Assembly: GCA_027031265.1 (NCBI GenBank)
Contig: JALVRO010000203.1
Span: forward strand, 1 to 33,173
DNA: 33,173 bases
Reading direction: 5' to 3'
Origin: Bacteroidales bacterium
Lineage (GTDB): Bacteria > Bacteroidota > Bacteroidia > Bacteroidales > S143-33
Part shown: positions 8,443 to 17,449 of the stretch, in pieces
Numbering within the stretch: position 1 is the first letter of the stretch
How the letters are laid out: each line of letters opens with the position of its first letter
The notes under the pieces: model-generated
The model's database searches: none
Told to the model about the DNA's origin: nothing
The model's input: the letters and a program-made list of their open reading frames with translations, nothing else
Program-made: the position numbers and the translations under genes

Positions 8443-8472
8443 CAAATATAAACAAATCGTATTACATACAAA
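8443..8472 (-). promoter_or_regulatory. Bacteroidota-type sigma-A promoter for the attenuated aromatic operon
   Basis: Minus strand TTTG (8469-8472), 18-nt spacer, TATATTTG (8443-8450), matching TTTG / TAnnTTTG. Predicted start about 8436, roughly 20 nt before leader peptide 1. Confidence 0.65.
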
Positions 8473-8534
8473 ATTTTTTAACAAAAAAATTAAACAGTCG
8501 TGTTAGACTAAGGCCAACGTACTATGAATAAGCA

Positions 8535-9080
8535 TCATATCATTGTCGGGCCAAAGTCATCCGGGAAAAAGCGAGGCATATCAGGGCCGCCATCCCAATT
8601 TATTGGTCTGTGTATGTGGCAATATGGGCCTTTGCCGGTGCGGTCGTAGTAATCCTGATGATAATCTTCTGCAGGCCAAAACCGGTCATAGGGCAAAAGA
8701 CCTGTTTTTACATCATATCCCAGACTTAATAATTTCATTATCACCTGCTGTGCAATTTTCTTCTGATTCTCATTCAGATAAAAAATGTTTGACCTGTACT
8801 GGGGACCAATATCAGGCCCCTGGCCATCTTCCTGTGTAAAGTCATGTATCTCAAAGAAATATTTAACCAGATCCTCATAAGTAATTTTCTGTGGGTCAAA
8901 TTCCACAAGCACGGCCTCGTAATGACCTGTTGTACCAGTCTTTACTTGGTCATAAGTAGGTTTATCCACATGTCCGCCTGTGTATCCGACAGTTGTAGAA
9001 ACCACACCATCTAATTGTTTAAACAGATGCTCAACACCCCAGAAGCATCCAGCTGCAAAAACTGCTTTTCCTGTTTCCAT
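8535..9080 (-). CDS. msrA: Peptide-methionine (S)-S-oxide reductase MsrA
   Basis: AVFAAGCFWGVEHLFKQLDGVVSTTVGYTGG...YEDLVKYFFEIHDFTQEDGQGPDIGPQYRS...AEDYHQDYY, MsrA signatures. Confidence 0.97.
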   Translation of the reverse strand: METGKAVFAAGCFWGVEHLFKQLDGVVSTTVGYTGGHVDKPTYDQVKTGTTGHYEAVLVEFDPQKITYEDLVKYFFEIHDFTQEDGQGPDIGPQYRSNIFYLNENQKKIAQQVIMKLLSLGYDVKTGLLPYDRFWPAEDYHQDYYDRTGKGPYCHIHRPINWDGGPDMPRFFPDDFGPTMI

Positions 9081-9224
9081 TTGTCTGTGCTTTTTATACC
9101 TTTTACAAAAATAAAATAATCTAAAATCCGTTGCCTTGCAAATATTATAGAATACGAGGTGTTTTCTCCACGCTTGTATGGGAAATATGAGTTTACATTA
9201 AGATTTTTTCAATTAGTAATGGAA

Positions 9225-10097
9225 TTAGACCTTTATGCGTTCAAAGTTCAGGCCAAAGACAGCCTGTACTTTGGAAACAGACACAAAAGCCTTGTCATCC
9301 TCTTCTTTTATAACCCGCAGGATTCGTGCCTCATCTTGCTTTCGTGCCACGACCAGGAGCACATCAAATTCCCGCTTAGTATACCATCCATAGCCACGCC
9401 AGAGAGTAACACCACGTCCTACTTCATTGACAATACGTTCTGCAATCTGGTGAGTGCTCTGTGAGAAAACCATTATCTGGAAAGACTGCCGTTGGCCTTC
9501 CATGACTAGGTCTATAGCATAAGAAGCTACAGCCATCACTACGTAACCATATACGAGTTTTTCCACTGAATGGAATACCAGATATGACGACAGAATTATC
9601 AGAGCATCTGTGTAGAGAATAACCTTACCTGGGCTGATATTACGATAATTACTAACAATAAGCGCAATTATGTCTGTACCACCAGAATTTCCACCATTAT
9701 TAAAAGCAATACCCAATCCTGCGCCTGCCAGTCCTGCTCCTATGAGTGTAGCCATGAATTGATCGCTTACCAGAGGCTCAGTAAAGATCTTTTGCAAAAC
9801 CATAAAAAAAGCAGTGTTAACCAGAATACCGAAAATTGAATTCAAAGCAAAACGCCGTCCCAGGGTCTTATATCCAAGCAGAATCAATCCAATATTTATC
9901 AAAAGATACCACACACCTACGGGTATACCAAAGGTATAATACAACAGCGTGGAAATACCAGCCACTCCTCCACCTACAATCTTAGATGGAATAAGAAAAG
10001 CTGACCATCCAAAAGCGAAAATAAATAGGCCCAGGATGATAAAAAAGTATTGCCTAACAAGCTGAAAGATTGTTTGTTTGGTTTTACTCATGTGCAA
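9225..10097 (-). CDS. YitT family membrane protein with C-terminal DUF2179
   Basis: GGGVAGISTLLYYTFGIPVG...GLGIAFNNGGNSGGTDIIALIV and a DUF2179-like C terminus. Confidence 0.9.
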   Translation of the reverse strand: MHMSKTKQTIFQLVRQYFFIILGLFIFAFGWSAFLIPSKIVGGGVAGISTLLYYTFGIPVGVWYLLINIGLILLGYKTLGRRFALNSIFGILVNTAFFMVLQKIFTEPLVSDQFMATLIGAGLAGAGLGIAFNNGGNSGGTDIIALIVSNYRNISPGKVILYTDALIILSSYLVFHSVEKLVYGYVVMAVASYAIDLVMEGQRQSFQIMVFSQSTHQIAERIVNEVGRGVTLWRGYGWYTKREFDVLLVVARKQDEARILRVIKEEDDKAFVSVSKVQAVFGLNFERIKV

Positions 10098-10178
10098 AAT
10101 GTTTTTTAAAATTCAAAAACAAGGTACAAAGCTATTTTTTTAAGGCGAAACTTTTTCTAAAAAAATCTTATCACTTCA

Positions 10179-10350
10179 TCACACTTTAAACCGCTCAAAA
10201 TTAACTCCAAACACTCTCTGGGTCCCGGAAACAGACACAAAGCCTACTATCCTCATCTTTAATAACACGTAAATATAAGTCCCATCCTCATAATGGGAAT
10301 ATCCAGAATAATATCAATAGGACACCTGGAATACCAGATACATTCCCATA
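10179..10350 (-). pseudogene. Decayed 3' fragment of a second YitT/DUF2179 gene
   Basis: Minus-strand reading GFVSVSGTQRVFGVNFERFKV* aligns to AFVSVSKVQAVFGLNFERIKV* of the adjacent intact gene. Further upstream WYSRCPIDIILDIP and LRVIKDED in shifted frames align to WYTKREFDVLLVVA and LRVIKEED. Confidence 0.8.
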
Positions 10351-10503
10351 ATTTTAAAAGGAATAAAAAAATTGTCCACAAATAAGACATTAGTAATATA
10401 ACTATCTGATTATCCTGTATTAAGAGCTTCACACCTTTTTGTCATTTCATTACTAAATTTCATTTTTTATCTTCGTATCTTACAGAAGGTAATAAAGAAA
10501 ATT

Positions 10504-12441
10504 ATGTTTACACCAGATAATCTACAAGAGTACCAGCAACATTTCCGCCATTTTGTGGAAAAAGAGCGCATGGCCGAAAAACAATTTCATCTGGATGAAA
10601 TAAGACGCTTACATGGACAGCAACGAGAAAAACGCGGCAGAGCAATTCTTCACCTAAACGCTAAGCTCTTAGGACATTTTCTCGACTATTATGTTTACCG
10701 CTTAGGACGGCCACACATGCCCGAACACCAGATAAAAACAGGTGATATAGTGCTCGTTAGTGCTGGCAATCCACTTCATTTTAACATAGAAGGCACTGTC
10801 AGTGCTATTGGCAACCGTTTCATTGAAGTAATGCTTCCACAGCGCATATTTAAAGCACAGGAATACCGGCTAGATCTTTATGTTAATGACATCACATACA
10901 AACGTATGCTCGAGGCTATAGACTCTCTACTCTCTTCGCTCTTTCCCGTCGATATACTGCTGGGCAAACGTTCTCCACACGTCAAAGAAATAGAAATAAC
11001 AAGTCCACGGCTCAATGATTCGCAGAACAAAGCTTTGACCAGGGCTGTGGAGAGTGAATTATTCCTCCTGCATGGCCCGCCTGGCACTGGGAAAACATGG
11101 ACACTGGCCGAGATTATTCGCGCAAATCTGGGCAAAAAGATCCTTGTCACTGCCGATAGCAACGTAGCTGTAGACAACCTTGTGGAATATTTCACCGATC
11201 AGCAGATTGTCCGGATTGGGCACCCTGCACGTATTGACCAGAAACTATTACGGTTTAGCCTGGACGTGCGTATCCGCAGTCATCCCCGTTACAAGAAAGT
11301 AGAAAAGCTCACAAAGCAAATAGATCAGTTGAGGCGTGAGCAGGAGGAGCGTTATATCAAACCCAGCCCCAGCAAGCGTCGCGGCCTGTCTAATGAACAG
11401 ATCATTGAGATGGCCGAGCGGGGCAAAGCCGCGCGAGGCCTGACAGCCAGGACCATGGTCAAGATGTCACACTGGATAAAACTTCAGGACAAAATCAACG
11501 CTCTGTACAAGAAACGCGAGCGTCTGGTAGAGAGCATAGCAGGTGAAATACTGGACGAGGCCGTGATAATCTTTGCCACCAATGCAGGGGCAGGCAATGA
11601 GTTTCTCCAGGGCCGCACCTTTGATATTGTCTTTGTGGACGAGGCGGCCCAGGCCACAGAGCCATCAGTGCTCATTCCGCTGGTACGGGCCCGCCGTGCG
11701 GTGATGGTCGGAGACCATCACCAATTGCCGCCCACTGTCCTGTCGCGTGATGCGCAGGACCTTAGCGTGACGCTATTCGAGCGCTTGACAGGTCTTTATC
11801 CTGAGGCTACAGACATGCTGACCACCCAATACCGTATGAATGACATTATATGCCGCTTTCCCAGCTGCAAGTTCTATGACTGCCGCCTGCAAAGCCATGA
11901 ATCGGTGCGGGATATTGTGTTTTCGGACCTGACAGGAGGCAAGACAAGCGCTCTAGTGGGCGGCAATGTACCCATAGTTTTCTATGACACGGCGGGTCGC
12001 TGGCGCGAGAGGAAAAAGGCAGATAGCCCATCGCGTTATAACCCCGGCGAAGCAGACTTTGTTACCAGACTGGCCCGCGAGCTCCTCTGTCCCGGACTCA
12101 GGCCAGAACATATTGGCATTATTACCCCATACAAAGACCATGAACAGTACATAAAACGCCGTACTGGCGAGATAGAAGTCAAATCAGTTGATGGCTTCCA
12201 GGGACGTGAGAAACAGGTTATTATCCTAAGCCTTGTGCGATCCAATGAAGAAGCACAGATAGGCTTCCTCAAAGACCTCAGACGCCTGAATGTGGCTATC
12301 ACACGCGCCAAACGTAAACTAATAATTGTTGGGGATGCCCAGACTTTGACTGCTGAGCCGTTTTTTGCAGAGTTGATAGATTATATCAAAGACAATGGCC
12401 TTTTTCTCAAAGCCGGAGAATTTTCTAACCTTAGCAAATAA
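10504..12441 (+). CDS. SF1B helicase, IGHMBP2/UPF1-like AAA domain protein
   Basis: Walker A GPPGTGKTWTL, Walker B VDEAAQATEP, GDHHQLPPTV, SVDGFQGREKQVIILSLVRSN, LNVAITRAKRKL. Confidence 0.93.
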   Translation: MFTPDNLQEYQQHFRHFVEKERMAEKQFHLDEIRRLHGQQREKRGRAILHLNAKLLGHFLDYYVYRLGRPHMPEHQIKTGDIVLVSAGNPLHFNIEGTVSAIGNRFIEVMLPQRIFKAQEYRLDLYVNDITYKRMLEAIDSLLSSLFPVDILLGKRSPHVKEIEITSPRLNDSQNKALTRAVESELFLLHGPPGTGKTWTLAEIIRANLGKKILVTADSNVAVDNLVEYFTDQQIVRIGHPARIDQKLLRFSLDVRIRSHPRYKKVEKLTKQIDQLRREQEERYIKPSPSKRRGLSNEQIIEMAERGKAARGLTARTMVKMSHWIKLQDKINALYKKRERLVESIAGEILDEAVIIFATNAGAGNEFLQGRTFDIVFVDEAAQATEPSVLIPLVRARRAVMVGDHHQLPPTVLSRDAQDLSVTLFERLTGLYPEATDMLTTQYRMNDIICRFPSCKFYDCRLQSHESVRDIVFSDLTGGKTSALVGGNVPIVFYDTAGRWRERKKADSPSRYNPGEADFVTRLARELLCPGLRPEHIGIITPYKDHEQYIKRRTGEIEVKSVDGFQGREKQVIILSLVRSNEEAQIGFLKDLRRLNVAITRAKRKLIIVGDAQTLTAEPFFAELIDYIKDNGLFLKAGEFSNLSK

Positions 12442-12518
12442 AACTGTTCTACGAGAATTGACAATTTTTTAAGACAAAAAAGCGAGATAAACATTCAAAC
12501 CAATAATTAACAAACATA

Positions 12519-12526
12519 TACTTTTG
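12519..12526 (+). promoter_or_regulatory. Candidate -7 element TACTTTTG upstream of ORF 12548 and the nucleotidase gene
   Basis: Matches TAnnTTTG; no clear -33 element seen. Confidence 0.3.
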
Positions 12527-12547
12527 TAGACGAAGACAACACCTTTT

Positions 12548-12733
12548 ATGATAGCAGATTCAATAAAGCCTCCAAAATTAGATTATTTAACTATTACGCC
12601 GGTATATCCTGGCACGGTTTCTCGGGAATACCAAATCTTGGTAGAACAAGATAAGTTTGTATTTATTATCAATTTCATTTTTCTTAAAATTATTAATAAT
12701 TTCAAAGTCCAAATATTAAGTGCAGGGCCATGA
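12548..12733 (+). CDS. Short ORF (61 aa) overlapping the nucleotidase start through ATGA; coding status uncertain
   Basis: Stop TGA 12731-12733 overlaps ATG 12730-12732; no family recognised. Confidence 0.25.
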   Translation: MIADSIKPPKLDYLTITPVYPGTVSREYQILVEQDKFVFIINFIFLKIINNFKVQILSAGP

Positions 12734-14466
12734 AAAAAATATTACTTTTATTAATTGCAATCTCTGTGATACTAACCTCATGCCATCAAAAGCATGAAAA
12801 TTATGTTATTAATGTCCTTGAGACCTCTGATGTTCATGGTCAAATTTTTCCATATAATTTCGTATATGGAGACACAGCAGACCATTCCCTGGCGCAGGTG
12901 TACACCTATGTAAAACATGTAAGATCACAAGCATCAGAAGCAACAATTCTGCTGGATAATGGAGATATCATCCAGGGCGACCCAACGGTTTATTATTACA
13001 ACTTCATTGACACTACTGACAAGCATCTGGTAGCCAGAGTATTTAATTTCATGGGATATGATGCAGCTACGGTTGGTAATCATGACATAGAGGCTGGTCA
13101 TGCTGTTTATGACCGTCTTCGCAATGAGTTTGATTTTCCATGGCTATCTGCTAATGCTGTGCGCACAGACAATGGCCAGCCTTATTTCCGACCTTATACT
13201 ATCCTCAAGCGGGGAGATATTAAGATAGCAATTCTGGGTCTGACAACACCTGGTATTCCCCACTGGCTGCCCAAAAACTTATACAAAGGCATGGTGTTTA
13301 AGGATATGATAGAGACAGCCCGTTATTGGGTCAAGTATATCAAAGAAAACGAAAACCCTGATATTCTCATTGGACTATTCCATGCAGGTCACGATTGGAG
13401 TTACGGTGGAGCAGATAGTAGTGAGTGTTGCAACGAGAATGCCTCATTGCTCATAGCCCAACGTATACCAGGGTTTGATATTATTCTTATAGGTCACGAT
13501 CATGATGAATTTGTGACTTATGTGGTTAATAACAAAGGTGATAGCGTCCTGGTACTGGACCCCGCTTCCAAGGCCCGCTTCATCAGTCATGCTGTTATCA
13601 CACTTACCTGGGATAGTAAAAACAAACAATACATCAAACATGTGACAGGCAAGCTCGTGGCTACTGATACAATAAAGCCAGATCCGGGTTTTATCAAAGA
13701 ATTCTGGTCTGATTTCTTAAAAATAAAAACATATATTTCAGACACAGTGGGTTTTCTAAGCCAGGAGTTGGATAGCCGCCAGGCCTTTTTTGGCGATAAT
13801 GCTTTCCTTGACCTTATCCACCGAGTACAGCTTCAGGTCTCTGGTGCAGACATTTCCTTTGCTGCACCACTCAAATTTAATGCACAAATACCTGCAGGTC
13901 CTGTGACAGTTGGAGAGATGTTCAGTCTCTATCGTTATGAAAATATGCTTTACACAATGCGTCTCAAGGGTAGCGAGATAAAAGACTATCTGGAATATTC
14001 TTATAGCTTGTGGCTCGATGACAAGCCACAGATAGACGGCCATCTTCTAGAATTTGCTCCCGACGGGCACAGGCTAAAGAACAAGTATTACAACTTTGAC
14101 TCAGGCGAAGGCCTGCTCTACAGCGTAGACCTGACAAAGCCCGAAGGAGAAAGAATAACAATAACAGGATTGACAGACGGAAGGACCTTTGACACAGCAG
14201 CTTATTACACAGTAGCAATAAACTCCTATCGTGGTAATGGTGGCGGAGGACATCTGACACGTGGAGCACATATACCACAGGATAGCCTCTCCAGCCGCTT
14301 GATAAAATCCACTGACAAGGATCTGAGACTGTATATAATGCAATATCTGGAGAAACAAAAAGTCTATGAACCAACGGTCAACAACAACTGGCAGTTTGTA
14401 CCAGAGAAATTAGCGCAGAAGCTCGAGCAGAAAGATTATCAGATATTGTTTGGAACCCAGAAATAA
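12730..14466 (+). CDS. 5'-nucleotidase / bifunctional metallophosphatase lipoprotein (UshA/CpdB-like)
   Basis: Lipobox ILTSC; VLETSDVHGQIFPYN, VGNHDIEAG, GHDHDE; C-terminal 5'-nucleotidase domain. Confidence 0.93.
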   Translation: MKKILLLLIAISVILTSCHQKHENYVINVLETSDVHGQIFPYNFVYGDTADHSLAQVYTYVKHVRSQASEATILLDNGDIIQGDPTVYYYNFIDTTDKHLVARVFNFMGYDAATVGNHDIEAGHAVYDRLRNEFDFPWLSANAVRTDNGQPYFRPYTILKRGDIKIAILGLTTPGIPHWLPKNLYKGMVFKDMIETARYWVKYIKENENPDILIGLFHAGHDWSYGGADSSECCNENASLLIAQRIPGFDIILIGHDHDEFVTYVVNNKGDSVLVLDPASKARFISHAVITLTWDSKNKQYIKHVTGKLVATDTIKPDPGFIKEFWSDFLKIKTYISDTVGFLSQELDSRQAFFGDNAFLDLIHRVQLQVSGADISFAAPLKFNAQIPAGPVTVGEMFSLYRYENMLYTMRLKGSEIKDYLEYSYSLWLDDKPQIDGHLLEFAPDGHRLKNKYYNFDSGEGLLYSVDLTKPEGERITITGLTDGRTFDTAAYYTVAINSYRGNGGGGHLTRGAHIPQDSLSSRLIKSTDKDLRLYIMQYLEKQKVYEPTVNNNWQFVPEKLAQKLEQKDYQILFGTQK

Positions 14467-14489
14467 TTTAGCTTTTGCCTGTAGCATAG

Positions 14490-14523
14490 AAAAGCCCAGG
14501 CCTGGGAGGGTCTGGGCTTTTTG
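14490..14523 (+). terminator. Intrinsic terminator
   Basis: AAAAGCCCAG...CTGGGCTTTTTT hairpin. Confidence 0.8.
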
Positions 14524-14663
14524 TTATTTAGTCGACAAATTTATGGTTTTTAATTGAAAAAATCAATGACTTTTCTCATCTAATAATTACCTGACAATCA
14601 ATAAATTTTATTGTTAATTTTTCTCAACGGCCATGAGTCTACCAAACATTCAAAAACAAAAAA

Positions 14664-15824
14664 ATGAAAAAGTTTTTTTTCTTTTTAATGCTTCTCTCCT
14701 CCTTGCTTTTCATCTCTTCTTGCAAAAAAGGAGGCAGAAGCAAGGTAAAGAACGTTGATCGAGAACCAAATGATAATATCAAAAAAGCGGTTCTTCTCAA
14801 GTCTGACACTGGCACATTTGTCACCAAATTAGAGAGTGGGTCAGATGTTGACTGGTTCAAATTCAATATTCCTGCACCTGGCTATTACATTGTAATAACT
14901 GAGAACACGGACATACCGAAAGAAATTTATTTAGCAGTACAATTTTACTATTATGATGACACAAAACCTTATAAGACAGTATCAATATCAGGGGATATGG
15001 CCTTTCCTGCTATTCTCCATGTAGACCAGCCTGGAACTTATTACTTTACCATAAGAGAATATTGGGAACAAAGCTATGAAGAGCCAATTGTTTTCAAAAC
15101 AAGATTCATAAAAGAATTTGATAAATATGAAATCAATGACTGGTATGACATGGCCAGAGACCTGGACATTAACAGCCAGATTACTTTTTACATTTATCCA
15201 TATTATGACCATGACTGGTTTAAGATCAAACTCAATGGACAAAAAGGCTATCTCAAAGCAATGGTCAAAGAGACCCACGATGAGGTCACTCCTGAATTAC
15301 GCTACTATACCTACGATGAATGGTCAAAGGAGAAAGTTAAAGTTTACCTGGACTGGAACAAGCTACCTGTGTCCATTCCCTTGCCTAATGAAAAGTTCAT
15401 TTATTTAGAGCTTCACGACGACTGGGACGACAAGCAAACTCTTGAACCTTACACACTTAAATTACAATATTTACCAGAGATGGATTCATTAGAACCTAAC
15501 GATGACTACCAACATGCAACGGTAGCGCATATTGGGGATACATTGAATGTTGCGATTTTCCCCAGATATGACAAGGATTATTTCAAGCTAACCATACCAG
15601 ACACAGACTCTGTAACACTGCTTGCTCTAAATTACGAAGGCGACATCAAACCAGAGGTTAAATTCTTTACCCTGGACAACTACGAAAAACTGAAAGATTA
15701 TTCTGATTGGCATCTGTTGCCATTTACATTTGCTGTGGAGCCTGGCAAGACATATTATTTCTGCCTGCATGACGACTGGGAAGATGCAGAATCCGAAAAA
15801 CCGTTCCAGCTTATAATCAAGTAA
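14664..15824 (+). CDS. Lipoprotein with three PPC (bacterial pre-peptidase C-terminal)-like repeats
   Basis: Lipobox LFISSC; repeated REPNDN...DVDWFKF, KYEINDW...DHDWFKI, LEPNDD...DKDYFKL. Confidence 0.75.
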   Translation: MKKFFFFLMLLSSLLFISSCKKGGRSKVKNVDREPNDNIKKAVLLKSDTGTFVTKLESGSDVDWFKFNIPAPGYYIVITENTDIPKEIYLAVQFYYYDDTKPYKTVSISGDMAFPAILHVDQPGTYYFTIREYWEQSYEEPIVFKTRFIKEFDKYEINDWYDMARDLDINSQITFYIYPYYDHDWFKIKLNGQKGYLKAMVKETHDEVTPELRYYTYDEWSKEKVKVYLDWNKLPVSIPLPNEKFIYLELHDDWDDKQTLEPYTLKLQYLPEMDSLEPNDDYQHATVAHIGDTLNVAIFPRYDKDYFKLTIPDTDSVTLLALNYEGDIKPEVKFFTLDNYEKLKDYSDWHLLPFTFAVEPGKTYYFCLHDDWEDAESEKPFQLIIK

Positions 15825-15859
15825 GGAACAATACAATATATTGCGCAAAAAAGCACCTC

Positions 15860-15902
15860 CCCCGACACTGTCCGAAAAATATTTAGCAGTGTCGGGGCTT
15901 TT
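15860..15902 (+). terminator. Intrinsic terminator
   Basis: CCCCGACACTG ... CAGTGTCGGGG followed by CTTTT. Confidence 0.7.
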
Positions 15903-16110
15903 GCAATTAAGCATTTAGCTAAAACTGAAAAACGAAATTAATCATCATAAGACTTAACTAATATCACGCAAATCTTTTTTTCCACCTAAAAATCATTATC
16001 TTGTATAAACAAATGTATACTGAATGTTGTTATACCGGACTTAGTTAGTAAAAGATAAAATAGTTTTGGTATTACCTCCTAACAGCACTTAGTATCTAAA
16101 AAATTACCCT

Positions 16111-17073
16111 ATGAAAAAGATTAGTTTGTTTTTAACAGTACTGGCGATGATGTTTTCCCTGAATGTTGTTGCGCAAAGTAATGATGTCAAAGGTTCTGAG
16201 GACTATCCTTTGATCCAGCGTTTTCCTGGCTCTGACCTTGAATTTTACAAAGTATTCAAATGGCAGGAATATAATGTACCTCTGGTAAAACTTTCTTACG
16301 ACGAAGGTATAGGCAGGTATTTCCCCCACATGCTAAAGACCGAAGGACGTCTGATAAGATACCAGTACACAACACCGGCAGAAAATAATCCTGCTTATGT
16401 GTACAAAACATTGCTAGACAACCTTCAGAAAAATGGTTTTACTATCCTGGTCAAAGGCAAAGGTATAGAAGGCATTGGTAGCAATTCAGAAGATTTCTGC
16501 AACTACTATTACGATAGCAAGCGGACCGGACAATTTGGCCTTAAATATTATCCACGTGGAGAAGACACACATTGCTTCATCGTTGCGCGCAAGCCTGGCA
16601 CAGAAAAGAATGTTTACACAGTGATTTACATCTCAGGTTTTTCGGACAAGACGCTTATCACACAGGATGTTATGGAAGCAAACAGGGAAGATATCCTCAG
16701 CGCCCAAAATATAGACCAGACCCTGGCTGCATACGGACACATCACCATTTACAGTATACTTTTTGATCCTGGCAGTGCAGAGATAAAGCCCGAATCCGAG
16801 CAGACGCTCAAGGTCATAGCAGATTATCTCAATGCTAATCCAGGTAAAAAATTCGTTATAGTAGGCCACACAGACAACACAGGGGACTTTGATGCTAATG
16901 TCACTCTCTCTAAGCAGCGCGCACAGGCTGTCATGCAAGCGCTAACCAGTAAGTATTCGGTCAATCCTGCACAACTTAGAGCTTACGGTGATGGACCTAC
17001 TTCGCCAGTGGCAACCAACGCAACAGACAATGGCAAAGCACAAAACCGCAGGGTAGAGTTCGTTGAGCTATAG
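16111..17073 (+). CDS. OmpA family protein
   Basis: Signal peptide; C-terminal LFDPGSAEIKPESEQTLKVIADYLNANPGKKFVIVGHTDNTGDFDANVTLSKQRAQAV. Confidence 0.93.
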   Translation: MKKISLFLTVLAMMFSLNVVAQSNDVKGSEDYPLIQRFPGSDLEFYKVFKWQEYNVPLVKLSYDEGIGRYFPHMLKTEGRLIRYQYTTPAENNPAYVYKTLLDNLQKNGFTILVKGKGIEGIGSNSEDFCNYYYDSKRTGQFGLKYYPRGEDTHCFIVARKPGTEKNVYTVIYISGFSDKTLITQDVMEANREDILSAQNIDQTLAAYGHITIYSILFDPGSAEIKPESEQTLKVIADYLNANPGKKFVIVGHTDNTGDFDANVTLSKQRAQAVMQALTSKYSVNPAQLRAYGDGPTSPVATNATDNGKAQNRRVEFVEL

Positions 17074-17122
17074 AAAAATTACACAAGCCTGATAATTAAG
17101 GTTTTTCCACACATTTACCTAT

Positions 17123-17154
17123 AAAAAATCCGGAGGTTAGCCTTCGGATTTTTT
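17123..17154 (+). terminator. Intrinsic terminator
   Basis: AAAAAATCCGGAGG-TTAG-CCTTCGGATTTTTT. Confidence 0.85.
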
Positions 17155-17217
17155 ATTTAAAATAGGTAGCATGGTAATGCCTTATTACAAAAGCAAAACA
17201 CACTATAACTCTTTGCC

Positions 17218-17245
17218 CCGCAAGGTGCTATTAGCACGCTTGCGG
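17218..17245. repeat. Stable bulged intergenic hairpin without T tail
   Basis: CCGCAAGGTGCTA-T-TAGCAC(G)CTTGCGG, 13 pairs with one bulged G. Confidence 0.6.
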
Positions 17246-17449
17246 TTTGTGGGCTAAGGTAATATCAGTACGTTTTGAACTGGCATGAAATGAAATGTCC
17301 ATCAAATACACCCGTTTTACTTCAATCATAACTTTATCCTGTAACAAAGAACAAATAAAAAAAGGAGCCTGCTAAAAATGATTTTACCCTTTCGCTGCGT
17401 ATTTTGTAAATTTGCTATTGCTCAGTGTACACATCAAAAGCCATGAGCC

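Noticed and set aside
8543-8839. 98-aa plus-strand ORF antisense to msrA
   Set aside because: Antisense shadow of a well-conserved gene. The same reasoning applies to the other antisense ORFs in the track (e.g. 5674-6054, 10878-11195, 24349-24750).
10504-12441. IGHMBP2-like helicase considered as a defence gene
   Set aside because: Complete canonical SF1B helicase with no nuclease domain or defence neighbours; more likely a common cellular helicase.
17378-17446. 22-aa ORF (MILPFRCVFCKFAIAQCTHQKP*) just upstream of the symporter
   Set aside because: No codon bias toward a regulatory amino acid and no attenuator hairpin; likely chance.
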